A stretch of DNA of 64,000 nt from SP197 sp965220805 (GCA_965220805.1 OZ244844.1:248001-312000); one strand, 5' to 3'. Positions 34,523-44,205 are shown, numbered from the stretch's first letter. Program-made: numbers and translations. Notes: generated by a model from the letters alone, not told the origin.

Positions 34523-36603
34523 TTTGGGGCGGGACTCAACCACACCGAGGTGTCGTGGAAGAGACCGCCACCGATGGGCGCGCCGGGTTCTGCCGAAACC
34601 AGGAGATTGATGCCCATCCCTTCGTCAAACGCGCTGTTGGGCCAGACGCTTTCGACGATGACCGTGCCGGCCAGCTGATCCTCCACGACACGGGCCCGCA
34701 GCACGACACTGCCCTTGTCGTTGCCCAGGCGCACCCGCGAGCCATCGGTGATGCCGAGGGGACCGGCATCATCAGGATGCACCTGGGCGGTGGGTGTTTT
34801 TTCGTTCCGGATGGATGTCGGCGTTTCGGTGAAACTCGAATTGAGATAGTTGCGCGCCGGCGCCGTCACGAGGCGCAGGGGGTGGCGGGTGTCGATGACA
34901 TCCCAGAAATCGGGAAACTGCGGCATGGTGTGCGGCACCCCTTGCGGACCGAAGACATTGTGCCGATGCGACCAGTCCGCACGGAAACGGAAACGACCGT
35001 CGACGTGGCCGAATCCCTTGATGAAGTGAGCACGCTCGAAGTCGGGCTGGACGTCCATCCATCTCTTCGCAACGAGATCGTCCAGTGGCCCCCATCCCGA
35101 TGCCTGCATCAGGTGGTCGGCCAGTTCGACGGGTGACATGGAAAACCCGGGGTGCTCGTCTGCCACCCCGAGACGGCGGGCAAGATCGCAGATGACGTCG
35201 TGGTTGCTGCGACACTCTCCCGGAGGCGACACCAGCCTGGGTCCCCACATGATGTGCTGATGCCCACCCCCCTGGTAGATGTCGTCGTGTTCGAGGAACA
35301 TCGTGGCGGGCAGCACGATATCGGCCATCCTGGCCGTCTCCGTCATGAACTGCTCGTGCACGCAGCAGAAAAGATCATCCCGCGCGAATCCCCTGTGCAC
35401 GCGACCGAGATCGGGAGCCACCACCATCGGGTTGGTGTTCTGAATCAGCATCGCGGTCACCGGAGGACCCTCACCGAGATCGCTCCTGTCACCGTCAAGG
35501 ACCGGACCGATGCGCGACTGATCGAAGACACGAACCGACGCGTCCCTCCGGTCGATGCCCTCGATCATCGTGCGGTCCCAGTGGTAGATCTGGCCGTTGT
35601 TGTGAAAGGCGCCGCCTCCCTCGTGGCGCCAGGAACCGGTCACCGAAGCGATGCAGCTGGCGGCATGCATGGAGACGGAACCGTTGCGGCCGCGACAGAA
35701 TCCGTAGCCCAGGCGCAGATAGGTCTTCGGCGTACGACCCACCAGCCGGGCAAAGGTCTCGATCCTGTCGGCCGGCACGCCACAGATCGCTTCGGCCCAT
35801 TCGGGCGTCCGGGTCTCGAGGTGCTTCTCGAGACCTGCCGGATCATCGGTGTACCGGTCCATCCATTGGCGGTCGGCCATGCCATCGCGGAAGAGGACAT
35901 GCATGACGCCGCAGGCGAGCGCCGCGTCCGTTCCGGGTTTCACGCACAGGAAGAGGTCCGCTTTCTCGGCCGTGCCGGTCCGGTAGGTGTCGATGACCAC
36001 GATGGTGGCGCCGCGTTCCTTGCGTGCGCGCATCGCGTGGGTCATGACATTGACCTGCGTGTTGACCGGATTGGTGCCCCAGATGACGACGCAATCGGAC
36101 TTCGCCATCTCGCGGGGGTCGGGCCCCATGAGCGCCCCGGTGCCGGCGATGTAGCCGGCCCAGGCCAGCGTCGTGCAGATGGTGTTGTGCTGTCCGCTGT
36201 AGCGCTTGACATGGCGCAGCCGGTTGATGCCGTCACGCATCACCAGGCCCATGGTCCCGGCGTAGTAGTATGGCCAGACCGTTTCGGGGCCATGGCGGTC
36301 TTCCGCTTCAGCGAAACGGGTCGCGACCTCGTCCATGGCCTCATCCCAGGTGACGGGAACAAAATCCGTCGACCCCTTGTCCCCGACGCGACGCAGCGGT
36401 GTCGTCAGACGCTGCGGGTGATGGATCCTCTCCGCATAGCGCGCCACCTTGGCGCAGACGACACCGGCGGTATAGCTGTTGTCCTTCGCCCCTCTCACCC
36501 TGCCGATCCGGTCTGCCGCAAGAATGTCGACCTCAAGGGCACACGTCGACGGGCAGTCGTGCGGGCAGACGCTGTATCCCTTGCGGACCGGTTCAGACAG
36601 CAT
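34489..36603 (-). CDS. Molybdopterin-dependent oxidoreductase, formate-dehydrogenase-like
   Basis: A 704-residue bis-MGD enzyme. The N-terminal iron-sulfur motif is CPHDCPSTC plus VCAK (near 13-50). The catalytic domain shows WGTNPVNTQVNVMTH and IQNTNPM, and a C-terminal dinucleotide-binding beta-barrel includes RLGNDKGSVV. No twin-arginine signal is seen, so it is cytoplasmic. No electron-transfer subunit lies next to it, which is usual for this widely distributed alphaproteobacterial group of unknown substrate. I start at 36603; the longer frame has no similarity. The 3' end overlaps the Nudix gene. Confidence 0.9.
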   Translation of the reverse strand: MLSEPVRKGYSVCPHDCPSTCALEVDILAADRIGRVRGAKDNSYTAGVVCAKVARYAERIHHPQRLTTPLRRVGDKGSTDFVPVTWDEAMDEVATRFAEAEDRHGPETVWPYYYAGTMGLVMRDGINRLRHVKRYSGQHNTICTTLAWAGYIAGTGALMGPDPREMAKSDCVVIWGTNPVNTQVNVMTHAMRARKERGATIVVIDTYRTGTAEKADLFLCVKPGTDAALACGVMHVLFRDGMADRQWMDRYTDDPAGLEKHLETRTPEWAEAICGVPADRIETFARLVGRTPKTYLRLGYGFCRGRNGSVSMHAASCIASVTGSWRHEGGGAFHNNGQIYHWDRTMIEGIDRRDASVRVFDQSRIGPVLDGDRSDLGEGPPVTAMLIQNTNPMVVAPDLGRVHRGFARDDLFCCVHEQFMTETARMADIVLPATMFLEHDDIYQGGGHQHIMWGPRLVSPPGECRSNHDVICDLARRLGVADEHPGFSMSPVELADHLMQASGWGPLDDLVAKRWMDVQPDFERAHFIKGFGHVDGRFRFRADWSHRHNVFGPQGVPHTMPQFPDFWDVIDTRHPLRLVTAPARNYLNSSFTETPTSIRNEKTPTAQVHPDDAGPLGITDGSRVRLGNDKGSVVLRARVVEDQLAGTVIVESVWPNSAFDEGMGINLLVSAEPGAPIGGGLFHDTSVWLSPAPNQLQANTGCSR

Positions 36604-36782
36604 GGGGGCGCTCTCCCCTAGTCTGACGAAGCTGGCGGCGTGACACCGGTAACGCACCCTCGGTGCCGGACGGAACAGCAACACACTGAATCAGCATACG
36701 TTCTCTCTCAAGCGCCTTCGCCGGGCGAGCGGGCGCACGTTCTTTCCGTACCCCCGGTGCAACAGGATCATGGGAGAATGCT

Positions 36783-36980
36783 ATGCTGAAAGGCCGCCTC
36801 ACTCAACGACAGGTCGATGCCCTCAAGCCACGACATGAAACACTGGGCACTCGCGATTCGCCTATCCGGGACGTTGGTGTCCGTATCCTGTCTTCAGGCC
36901 GCAGGCGTTGCTTCCTCAACATGCAAATCGACGGAAGGCGAGTCCGGCAATCGAAGGGCGATGCCACCGCCATGGCCTGA
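36783..36980 (+). pseudogene. Tyrosine-recombinase (phage/island integrase) N-terminal remnant
   Basis: A 65-codon fragment reads LTQRQVDALKPRHETLG, RDSPIRDVGVRILSSGRR and DGRRVRQSKGDATAM. These are the signatures of the arm-type DNA-binding domain (DUF4102-like) at the N-terminus of integrases. A TGA follows GDATAMA, and the +1 frame continues briefly (PDAHRKRA) before another stop. The gene is therefore truncated and frameshifted, and the catalytic domain is missing. Confidence 0.7.
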
Positions 36981-37159
36981 TGCGCACCGGAAACGGGCGA
37001 CACAACACTGACTGATAGAACGCTTGAGGCAGCGGCGCCTGGCAACCGGGCATTCGGAATCAGGAATGACTGTCGAACGGACTCTCGTTTCGCAGGGCGC
37101 TCAATCCCTGCTGTCTGCCCTCAGGTGCACGGACAACGCATCGCCACAGTGGGTGGGTC
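36981..37159. other. Degraded stretch between integrase remnant and HisN gene
   Basis: Together with 36604-36782 this forms a gap of over 500 bases around the integrase remnant. I see no other gene, no tRNA and no obvious direct repeats that would mark attachment sites. Confidence 0.4.
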
Positions 37160-37942
37160 TCAGGCGTCGGCCAGGACCGCCATTGCCTCGGCATGTCTTC
37201 GCGCGTCGCCGGCAGCGAGGATGCGGCTGCCGGAAGCCATGGTCAGCGGAGCGCCCTGCCAGTCGCTCACGACGCCGCCGGCGCCCTCTATGACGGGCAC
37301 CAGCGCAAGATAGTCGAAAGGGTCGAGTGCGACGTCGATGCCGAGGTCTGTACGTCCCGAGGCGAGTTGGGCATAGGCCAGGCAGCTGCCGCCATAGACC
37401 GTCCAGCATACTGCCGCCTTGAGTCGTGCGAAGGCGGTGCCATCTTTGACACCGTAGAAGTCGGGATTGCTGGTCGACATCAGCGCGTCGGCGAGACTGT
37501 CGCAAGGACGCACCCTGACGGCCGTGCCATTGCGTGTCGTCGGACGAGCCCGGCAGCCGAGCCAACGTTCGGCGGTCACCGGCATGTCGATGACGCCGAT
37601 CAGCGGCACGCCATCCTCCACCAGTGCAATCAGCGTGCCGAACACCGGAATGCCGGCGAGGAAGGGCAGCGTGCCGTCGATCGGGTCGATGACCCAGACC
37701 GGGCCATCGCTGGCCGCCGTGGCGCCGCGTTCCTCGCCGACGATCCCGTGGTCCGGATGGGACGTCGCGATCATCGCGCGCAGCCGGTCCTCGACGGCAC
37801 GATCGACATTGGTAACCGGGCTGCCATCGGCCTTCGCCTCGCTCGAGAAGCCGCCTTGATGCGCCCTGCGGATGATCGGGCCGCTCACATCGGCCAGCTG
37901 GCCGGCAAATCTGGCAAGTTCATCAATAAGGGTCTGGTCCAC
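37160..37942 (-). CDS. hisN: Inositol-monophosphatase-family phosphatase, histidinol-phosphatase type
   Basis: A 260-residue Mg-dependent phosphatase: GEERG (metal-binding Glu), WVIDPIDGT (the family signature with two aspartates) and a C-terminal LDPFDYLALVPVIEGAGG. The last motif matches HisN-type histidinol phosphatases better than true inositol phosphatases. It lies 10 bases after the ABC ATPase gene, so it is the last gene of the transporter operon. HisN activity is likely but inferred from motif style. Confidence 0.82.
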   Translation of the reverse strand: MDQTLIDELARFAGQLADVSGPIIRRAHQGGFSSEAKADGSPVTNVDRAVEDRLRAMIATSHPDHGIVGEERGATAASDGPVWVIDPIDGTLPFLAGIPVFGTLIALVEDGVPLIGVIDMPVTAERWLGCRARPTTRNGTAVRVRPCDSLADALMSTSNPDFYGVKDGTAFARLKAAVCWTVYGGSCLAYAQLASGRTDLGIDVALDPFDYLALVPVIEGAGGVVSDWQGAPLTMASGSRILAAGDARRHAEAMAVLADA

Positions 37943-37952
37943 GTCGCCGGCC

Positions 37953-38705
37953 TTAGTATGACAGGACCTGGCTGAGGAACAGCCGGGTGCGTTCGTTCTT
38001 CGGGTTGTCGAAGAACTCCCTGGGAGGGTTCATTTCGACGATCTCACCCTCATCCATGAAAACCACCTTGTCAGCCACCGAGCGGGCAAACCCCATCTCG
38101 TGGGTGACGCAGATCATGGTCATTCCCTCGCGCGCCAAATCCGTCATGACGTCGAGCACTTCGGCGATCATCTCCGGATCGAGCGCCGAGGTCGGTTCGT
38201 CGAACAGCATGATCACGGGGTTCATGCAAAGTGCGCGGGCAATCGCCACACGCTGCTGCTGGCCGCCGGACAGTTGGCTGGGATACTTGTCGGCCTGCTC
38301 CGGGATCTTCACCCTTTCAAGGTAGCGCATGGCCGTCTCATAGGCTTCAGACCTTGAGGCCTTGCGCACCAGCTTGGGCGCCAGCATGAGATTCTTGACG
38401 ACCGTCATATGGGGAAACAGATTGAAATTCTGAAACACCATGCCGACTTCACGACGTACCGCATCTATGTTCTTCACATCATCGGTCAGTTCGTGTCCGT
38501 TAACGGTGATCGTGCCGCTGTTGTGTTCCTCGAGCCGGTTGATGCACCGGATCAGGGTCGACTTGCCTGACCCGGACGGACCGCAAACAACGACGCGTTC
38601 TCCCTTCCTGACCGTCAAATTTATGTTCTTCAGCGCCTGAAACGTGCCGAAGAACTTGTTGACGTTCTCGAGGTGAATGATGTCAACCGGGTTGCTGGAG
38701 TCCAT
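37953..38705 (-). CDS. Polar amino acid ABC transporter, ATP-binding protein
   Basis: A 250-residue ABC ATPase of the GlnQ/AapP group: Walker A GPSGSGKST, signature LSGGQQQRVAIARAL, Walker B VIMLFDEPTSALDPE and the switch histidine in CVTHEMGFA. It powers uptake of a polar amino acid. Only one base separates it from the permease gene upstream. Confidence 0.95.
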   Translation of the reverse strand: MDSSNPVDIIHLENVNKFFGTFQALKNINLTVRKGERVVVCGPSGSGKSTLIRCINRLEEHNSGTITVNGHELTDDVKNIDAVRREVGMVFQNFNLFPHMTVVKNLMLAPKLVRKASRSEAYETAMRYLERVKIPEQADKYPSQLSGGQQQRVAIARALCMNPVIMLFDEPTSALDPEMIAEVLDVMTDLAREGMTMICVTHEMGFARSVADKVVFMDEGEIVEMNPPREFFDNPKNERTRLFLSQVLSY

Positions 38706-38706
38706 G

Positions 38707-39402
38707 TCACACCTCTTCTCTCACGTGCCGGCTCATGCGATTTTCCACCCAGCCGAAACTTCTCTGAATCATCCACGTCAGGATCAGATAGATGACCATC
38801 AGCGAGAGGAAAATTTCATATGGCGCGTAGGTTTCAGCCACGATGGTTCGCGCGATACCCGTCATGTCCAGGAGCGTGATTGTGCTGGCGAGGGCCGTGC
38901 TCTTCATCAGGCTGATGACATCATTGCTGTAGGCTGGAAGAGCCAGGCGGATGGCGATGGGGGTCGTGATGTAGATGAATCTGTGCGACGTGCGGAGTCC
39001 GAGCGCTGCACCTGCCTCCTTCAGACCACGGTCCACGCCCAGAACGCCACCACGCAGGATTTCCGACACGTAAGCGGCGGTATTCAGTGTCAAGGCAAGG
39101 ATTGCACAGCCGAAGGGTTCTCGCAAAATCGGCCAGAAAATGCTGTCGCGCACGAATTCCAGCTGAGGCAGACCGTAGTAGATGATGAAAATCTGCACCA
39201 GTATGGGAGTGCCGCGAAAGATGTAGATGTAGGCCATTGTCGGCGCCGCGAGATACCACCGGCCGCTGATTCGCATCAGCAGCAGGATGATGGCGAGGGT
39301 CAGGCCCAATGCCGCCGACAGGAAGAGCAGCTGAAGGGTCAGCCCAATGCCCATGAGCATCTTCGGAATGCTGTCCAGGATCAGCGCAACGTCAAAGCTC
39401 AT
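38707..39402 (-). CDS. Polar amino acid ABC transporter, permease
   Basis: A 231-residue inner-membrane subunit of the HisM/GlnP group with about five helices. The coupling EAA-like loop reads EAGAALGLRTSHRFIYI. FRGTPILVQIFIIYYGLP is the family signature. Its ATG overlaps the stop of the second permease by 4 bases. Confidence 0.93.
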   Translation of the reverse strand: MSFDVALILDSIPKMLMGIGLTLQLLFLSAALGLTLAIILLLMRISGRWYLAAPTMAYIYIFRGTPILVQIFIIYYGLPQLEFVRDSIFWPILREPFGCAILALTLNTAAYVSEILRGGVLGVDRGLKEAGAALGLRTSHRFIYITTPIAIRLALPAYSNDVISLMKSTALASTITLLDMTGIARTIVAETYAPYEIFLSLMVIYLILTWMIQRSFGWVENRMSRHVREEV

Positions 39403-40094
39403 CGCGCGATCTCCAGGTGCCGATTGGCATACTTTTCCAGTACCATGACGGCCAATGTGATAATTGTTGAAAATCCCAGATATATAGCGCCGACTACAAT
39501 GTACATGGTAAACGGCTTGTTCGTGGTGCCGATCGCCTGAGCCGCGACAAACAGCGTCTCTTCCAGGCCGATGATGGCAATCAGTGCCGTATCCTTGATC
39601 AGTGAGAGCATGTGATTGCCGAAGGGCGGCAGAGCCAGACGCCACATCGCCGGTATGCGCACGTGGACGAATGTTTGCAGCTTCGAGAGACCGAGCGCTC
39701 GGGCAGCCTCGACCTGCCCCGGTGCGACACCGAGGAAGGCGCCGCGGAAGGTCTCCGTCGCATAGGAGCCGACGATCAGTGCAATGGCAAACGAACCGGC
39801 CCAAAATGGCGGAAGATCGACGAACTTGATTTCGGGATCGAAGATCTGGGCAATAGCTGTCAGGGTGATGGCGGAACCGAAATAAATCAACAAGAGGACC
39901 AGAATTTCGGGTGTACCGCGAAAGACGACCGTGTAGCCACCGGCAATCGCTTTGGCGAAGCGATTCCGCGACAGTTTCGCGGCCGCGCCAATCAATCCAA
40001 ACAGGATCGTCAGGATCAGTGCTACAACAAAAACTTCGGCGACAACTACAGATCCCCAGAAATAATCATCCCACCAGCCATCTAGTGCGTCCAC
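39399..40094 (-). CDS. Polar amino acid ABC transporter, permease
   Basis: A 231-residue HisQ/GlnP-type permease with VVFRGTPEILVLLLIYFG and the coupling loop EAARALGLSKLQTFVHV. It pairs with the permease at 38707-39402. It begins 139 bases after the binding-protein stop, with a hairpin in between. GC is lower than in most of the window (29 of 60 at 39841-39900, and 28 of 60 at 40021-40080). Confidence 0.93.
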   Translation of the reverse strand: MDALDGWWDDYFWGSVVVAEVFVVALILTILFGLIGAAAKLSRNRFAKAIAGGYTVVFRGTPEILVLLLIYFGSAITLTAIAQIFDPEIKFVDLPPFWAGSFAIALIVGSYATETFRGAFLGVAPGQVEAARALGLSKLQTFVHVRIPAMWRLALPPFGNHMLSLIKDTALIAIIGLEETLFVAAQAIGTTNKPFTMYIVVGAIYLGFSTIITLAVMVLEKYANRHLEIAR

Positions 40095-40149
40095 GGCCGC
40101 TCATCCCATTTGACGCGATTGCTCATGATCCAGGGGGGATGTCAAACCA

Positions 40150-40199
40150 TCAGAAAATGTCCGCGACGGGAGTCAACCGAGACCCCCATCGCAGACATT
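40150..40199 (-). terminator. Hairpin with T-run between binding protein and permease genes
   Basis: On the minus strand, AATGTCTGCGATGGG (40199-40185) can pair with CCCGTCGCGGACATT (40170-40156), 15 pairs including two G-U, around a 14-base loop. TTTTCTG follows. This is a likely partial terminator or 3' stabiliser, which would make the binding protein more abundant than the permeases. Confidence 0.75.
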
Positions 40200-40232
40200 G
40201 CGTCTGATCTGAACTGCAAATGTTGCGCTTGA

Positions 40233-41024
40233 TCAGTGGATGGCAAAGGGGAAATACTGCAGTGCGTATTTCTCCAGCGACCCGTCATCAGTCAGCGTCT
40301 TGATGGCGTCATTCAGACGGGCTTTCAATTCGTCATTGCCCTTTCGAAGCCCGATACCGACACCAATGCCGAAGTACTTCTTCTCATCGATCTGCGGGCT
40401 GACAAACTCGAACCCTCCGCCGTCCTCCTTGCTGAGAAATCTGAGGTAGGCCTTCATGGGGTTGGTCATGATCATGTCGGTTCGGCCGTTCACCAGATCG
40501 AGATACAGCGCCTCGTTCGAATCATAGAGAACCACCTCAGCTTCCGGAAGTTCGTTTTCGAACCAGTCGGAATAGGTCGTTGCCCGTTCAAGGCCCACCT
40601 TGAGGCCTGCGAAGTTCTCGGGGATCGGATTACCCGCATCGTCGAACAGTTCCCAACCGGCATCCTTTCTGCCCACCAGACGGCCGACCGAAATGCGGTA
40701 CGTGTCAGAGAAGTCCATTTTCTCCATGCGTTTTTCAGTGATCGACATGGACGCGATGATCAAATCGAACTTGTTGGCGAGGAGAGCCGGGATCATGCCG
40801 TCCCATTGCTGGCAGACAAATTCCAGATCAGCGCCGATAAGGCCGGCGACACCCTTGGCAACGTCGACGTCATAACCCATGAGTTCACCATCGGCATTCT
40901 TGAAATTGAACGGTGCATAGGTGCATTCCATTCCGACGCGCAGCGTCTCGGCCGTGGCGACGTTGACCACGCCGAATGCAACGACGGCGAGTACCGTCGC
41001 CAGGATCGTCTGTATTCTCTTCAT
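40233..41024 (-). CDS. Polar amino acid ABC transporter, periplasmic binding protein
   Basis: A 263-residue SBP_bac_3 protein. It has a signal peptide with a hydrophobic core (TILATVLAVVAFGVV, cut near ATAE), then the family start TLRVGMECTYAPFNF, the FDLIIASMSITEKR hinge and a closing second lobe. The ATG at 41024 is behind AGGAGGAG. It is first in the operon SBP, permease, permease, ATPase, HisN. The exact amino acid is not readable. Confidence 0.93.
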   Translation of the reverse strand: MKRIQTILATVLAVVAFGVVNVATAETLRVGMECTYAPFNFKNADGELMGYDVDVAKGVAGLIGADLEFVCQQWDGMIPALLANKFDLIIASMSITEKRMEKMDFSDTYRISVGRLVGRKDAGWELFDDAGNPIPENFAGLKVGLERATTYSDWFENELPEAEVVLYDSNEALYLDLVNGRTDMIMTNPMKAYLRFLSKEDGGGFEFVSPQIDEKKYFGIGVGIGLRKGNDELKARLNDAIKTLTDDGSLEKYALQYFPFAIH

Positions 41025-41333
41025 GGTAACTCCTCCTCGTTGACTTGGTCTGTCTGGTTTTGGTTTCGGCCACTCACTTCCAGGCGAATTGATCCGGGGC
41101 ATCGATCAGACGGTCGACGTCCCGCAGTCCTGGCAGTGGGCGAGCGATACGCGGACGGCGCCATCCTGCGACCATGCGCCGATGGCGTCAACGCGTGGAT
41201 GCCATCGGCATGGACACCCATGCTGCGCCCCCGCATCTCGGGGGAAGTTCGCGTGAGCCGGGACCATGGATGAGGAACAAACAGGCCCCGGCGTATTCGT
41301 GCTCGGCGCACCGTGTACCGGTGATCTATCCCG
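41025..41333. other. Promoter-containing gap upstream of the ABC operon
   Basis: 309 bases between the binding-protein start and the stop of the HAD gene; both genes lie on the minus strand. It must hold the ABC operon promoter and the HAD terminator, but I find no clear motif. Open frames across it are shadows. Confidence 0.4.
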
Positions 41334-42206
41334 CTACCAGGCCAGCATGGGCATGATGCCTGCCGGTGTGACGCCATGGTGCCGGCAGGCTTCATCGACC
41401 AGAGTCCGCGGCGGAACCTGTTCTGGCGCGATGCCCCAGAAATGGGCCGGCAGGCCGCCGGTGATCCACACCGCATCGATTCCGCTGTCGCGTGCCCCGA
41501 CAATGTCCGTCCCGATGCCGTCTCCCACGGCGAGGACGCGTTCCGGGAGCATGCCCGCCAGCATGTCAAGACACCGCCGGTAGACCGACGGGAAGGGCTT
41601 TCCCTCCTGGCGCATGCGCCCTCCGCGGGCCACATAGGCATCAGCGATGGCGCCGGCGCAGATTTCGCGCATCTCGCCTCGCAGCACGAACCGGTCCGGA
41701 TTTGCCGACAGCATCGGCAGGCCGCGTTCGAGCGCCGGTTCGAGTTCGGGCATGATGTCGTCAAGAGTCTCGCCCGGGCGACGGATGCCGCAGCACAGCA
41801 CGAAGTCAGCGTCATCGACGCTGGTGCATCGCTCGCGGGCGAGACCTTCAAGGAGGCAGGCATCCCGTTCCGTTCCCAGGTGCCAGAACCTGGGACCCAG
41901 CGCCGCATACCAGGGGTCCTCGCCTTCCTCGACGGCCAGACGCGTCGCCAGGCCGGCCGTCATGATTCCGTCCCAGGCGCAGTCGGGAACGCCCATCGCC
42001 TCCAGTTGCCGGGCAACGGCCTGTGGCGTGCGCGGCGCGTTGGACAGCAGCACGACACGACCGCCAAGGCGGCGGAACGCCACCAGTGCATCGACTGCAG
42101 GACCATGGGCGTCGATACCGTCGTGCAGGCACCCCCACAGGTCCACGAGCAATCCGTCATAGCGTCCGGCCAGTGAGGAAAGTCCGTGGATCAGCGGGAT
42201 CGTCAT
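41334..42206 (-). CDS. HAD-superfamily class IIA hydrolase (TIGR01459 type)
   Basis: A 290-residue HAD phosphatase: GLLVDLWGCLHDG holds motif I, VLLSNAPRT is motif II, and a large cap domain precedes RVLAVGDGIGTDIVGA (motif IV). This matches a class IIA subgroup found mainly in alphaproteobacteria with unknown substrate. The ATG at 42206 is behind AAGGA. It is divergent from the GNAT gene. Confidence 0.85.
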   Translation of the reverse strand: MTIPLIHGLSSLAGRYDGLLVDLWGCLHDGIDAHGPAVDALVAFRRLGGRVVLLSNAPRTPQAVARQLEAMGVPDCAWDGIMTAGLATRLAVEEGEDPWYAALGPRFWHLGTERDACLLEGLARERCTSVDDADFVLCCGIRRPGETLDDIMPELEPALERGLPMLSANPDRFVLRGEMREICAGAIADAYVARGGRMRQEGKPFPSVYRRCLDMLAGMLPERVLAVGDGIGTDIVGARDSGIDAVWITGGLPAHFWGIAPEQVPPRTLVDEACRHHGVTPAGIMPMLAW

Positions 42207-42331
42207 CGGTTCCTTGGCATCCGGCAAGAGTTGGTTCCTGCCACCTTGACCTTCGCTTGCCAAGGTTCGGGGGTTGTCCGGAGAATGGTGCACCGGCACA
42301 GTGTCATATGAACGGTCGAGGTGACAGGCGT

Positions 42332-42925
42332 GTGACAGTTCTTGCCACAAGGCGGCTCGTGTTGCGCCCTCTCGAGAGGGATGACCTCCCGGCACTCGAG
42401 AACCTGTTTGCCGACCGGGAGCACATGTGGGACCTCATGGACATTCCCGGACGTTCCAATGACCCCTGCGACCTCTCCCGGTACTACCTCGAACGGTCGC
42501 TGTGGGCCTTCGAACACCATGGCGTCGGCATGTGGGGCGTACTGGAGAAGGACCGGACCAATGTGCCCATCATGGGCTACACGGGATTCGTCATCGACAT
42601 CGGCGATGATGTCAATCCTGCCGAAATGCTGGAAGCGGGCTGGGCCATTGCCCGCCAGGCAGCCGGAGCGGGCCATGCCGCGGAGGCCACTGCGCAGGTT
42701 CTCGAGCATGCCTTCATGGATCTGGGCACACGCAGCATCCAGGCCATCACGAGCCCCCACAACCTCTCCTCGAGGCGCCTGATGTCAAGACTCGGGTTCA
42801 CGTACAAGAAGGATGTCGTCGCCTACCAGGGACCCCAGGTTCTCTACGCGATCAATCGGCGGGACTGGCTAGCGGGATGCCGTTTTCCCGGGCACCGGGT
42901 CGGCATCAGCCGGGAGGCGTCATGA
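42332..42925 (+). CDS. GNAT N-acetyltransferase, RimJ/RimL-like
   Basis: A protein of about 197 residues. It has the RimJ-type start LATRRLVLRPLERDD, a middle MGYTGFVIDIG strand, the acetyl-CoA loop RQAAGAGHAAEA and the NLSSRRLMSRLGF segment. I prefer GTG 42332 behind GAGGTGA, which gives the usual start; ATG 42308 adds eight codons. It overlaps the next gene by 4 bases. Confidence 0.85.
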   Translation: MTVLATRRLVLRPLERDDLPALENLFADREHMWDLMDIPGRSNDPCDLSRYYLERSLWAFEHHGVGMWGVLEKDRTNVPIMGYTGFVIDIGDDVNPAEMLEAGWAIARQAAGAGHAAEATAQVLEHAFMDLGTRSIQAITSPHNLSSRRLMSRLGFTYKKDVVAYQGPQVLYAINRRDWLAGCRFPGHRVGISREAS

Positions 42926-44205
42926 TGACAACCGGGACCGCCCGCCCTGCCGGAATCAAAGGGCTTGTCTCGTGGTGCCTCTTCGACTGGGCGAACTCTC
43001 CCACGCCCACCATCGTCATCACGTTCATCTTTGCTCCCTACTTTGCCCGCGCCATTGCCGACAGCGAGGCAGAGGGTCTTGCCCTGTGGAGCTGGGGTAT
43101 CGCGGTATCGGCGCTCGTCATCGCCATCCTGGCGCCGGTAACCGGCGCCATCGCGGATGCCGGCGGCCGGCGCAAGCCATGGGTTCTGGGCTTCAGTCTC
43201 ATCATGGTTGCGGCAACGGCTGCGCTCTGGTTCTGCGCCCCCGAAGCGCGCTGGATCATTCCGGCCCTGGTCCTCGTCGCCCTTGTCAACGTCGCCTTCG
43301 AGACATCGATCGTCTTCTACAACGCGATGCTGCCGGATCTCGTCGAACCCTCCCGCTTCGGCCGCCTGTCGGGATGGGCCTGGGGCCTGGGATACGCAGG
43401 GGGAATCGGCTGCCTCGTCCTGGTCCTCGGGTTTTTCGTTCTGGCCGATCCGCTCCCCTTCGGTCTGGAACGCGACAAGTCGGAGCACATCCGTTTCGTC
43501 GCCGTGGTCACGGCGCTCTGGTTCGTCATCTTCAGCTGGCCGTTCTTCGCGTTCACGCCAGACCGGCCGGGCACCGGACGGGCTCCGGCAGAAGCCGTGC
43601 GCGTCGGCCTCAAGCAGCTCGTGGACACGCTGCGAGAGTTTCGCCAGCACCGCACGATCATCAGGTTCCTCATCGCCCGCCTGCTCTATGTCGACGGCCT
43701 CAACACGCTCTTCGCCCTGGGGGGCGTCTATGCCGCCACCACCTTCGCCATGGACGAGGAATCGGTGTTGCTGTTTGCCATCCTTCTCAACATCACGGCA
43801 TGCGCAGGAGCCGCGGTCTTCGGATGGGTGGACGACCGGATCGGAGCGCGGCGGACCCTGCTTGTCACGCTCGCCGCCCTTATCGTGTTCAGTATCGTCA
43901 TGCTGATCATCGAATCGACGCTCTGGTTCTGGATACTCGGTGGCCTGCTCGGTGTATTCATCGGTCCGGTGCAGTCGGCAAGCCGATCACTCATGGCCCG
44001 CCTCGCCCCGCCGCACATGACCGGCGAAATGTTCGGCCTGTTCGCGCTTTCCGGCAAGATCACCAGCTTTGCGGGACCGCTTCTCGTCGGCGTGATCGCC
44101 TATGCGACGTCGAGCCAGCGCCTTGGCATGGCTGTCATTGTTGTCCTGCTCGCAGCAGGCTGGCTGGTGCTGAGCACCCTGAAGGAGGAACAGGGCCGCT
44201 CCTGA
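42922..44205 (+). CDS. MFS transporter, UMF1/Atg22-like
   Basis: A 427-residue carrier that begins WCLFDWANSPTPTIVITFIF, the signature of the UMF1 (Atg22-like) branch, with twelve helices and the PVTGAIADAGGRRKPWV loop. Substrates in bacteria are unknown. Two adjacent ATG codons occur; 42922 overlaps the GNAT stop (ATGA) and GGGAGG precedes both. It ends 11 bases from the convergent UbiH-like gene. Confidence 0.9.
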   Translation: MMTTGTARPAGIKGLVSWCLFDWANSPTPTIVITFIFAPYFARAIADSEAEGLALWSWGIAVSALVIAILAPVTGAIADAGGRRKPWVLGFSLIMVAATAALWFCAPEARWIIPALVLVALVNVAFETSIVFYNAMLPDLVEPSRFGRLSGWAWGLGYAGGIGCLVLVLGFFVLADPLPFGLERDKSEHIRFVAVVTALWFVIFSWPFFAFTPDRPGTGRAPAEAVRVGLKQLVDTLREFRQHRTIIRFLIARLLYVDGLNTLFALGGVYAATTFAMDEESVLLFAILLNITACAGAAVFGWVDDRIGARRTLLVTLAALIVFSIVMLIIESTLWFWILGGLLGVFIGPVQSASRSLMARLAPPHMTGEMFGLFALSGKITSFAGPLLVGVIAYATSSQRLGMAVIVVLLAAGWLVLSTLKEEQGRS

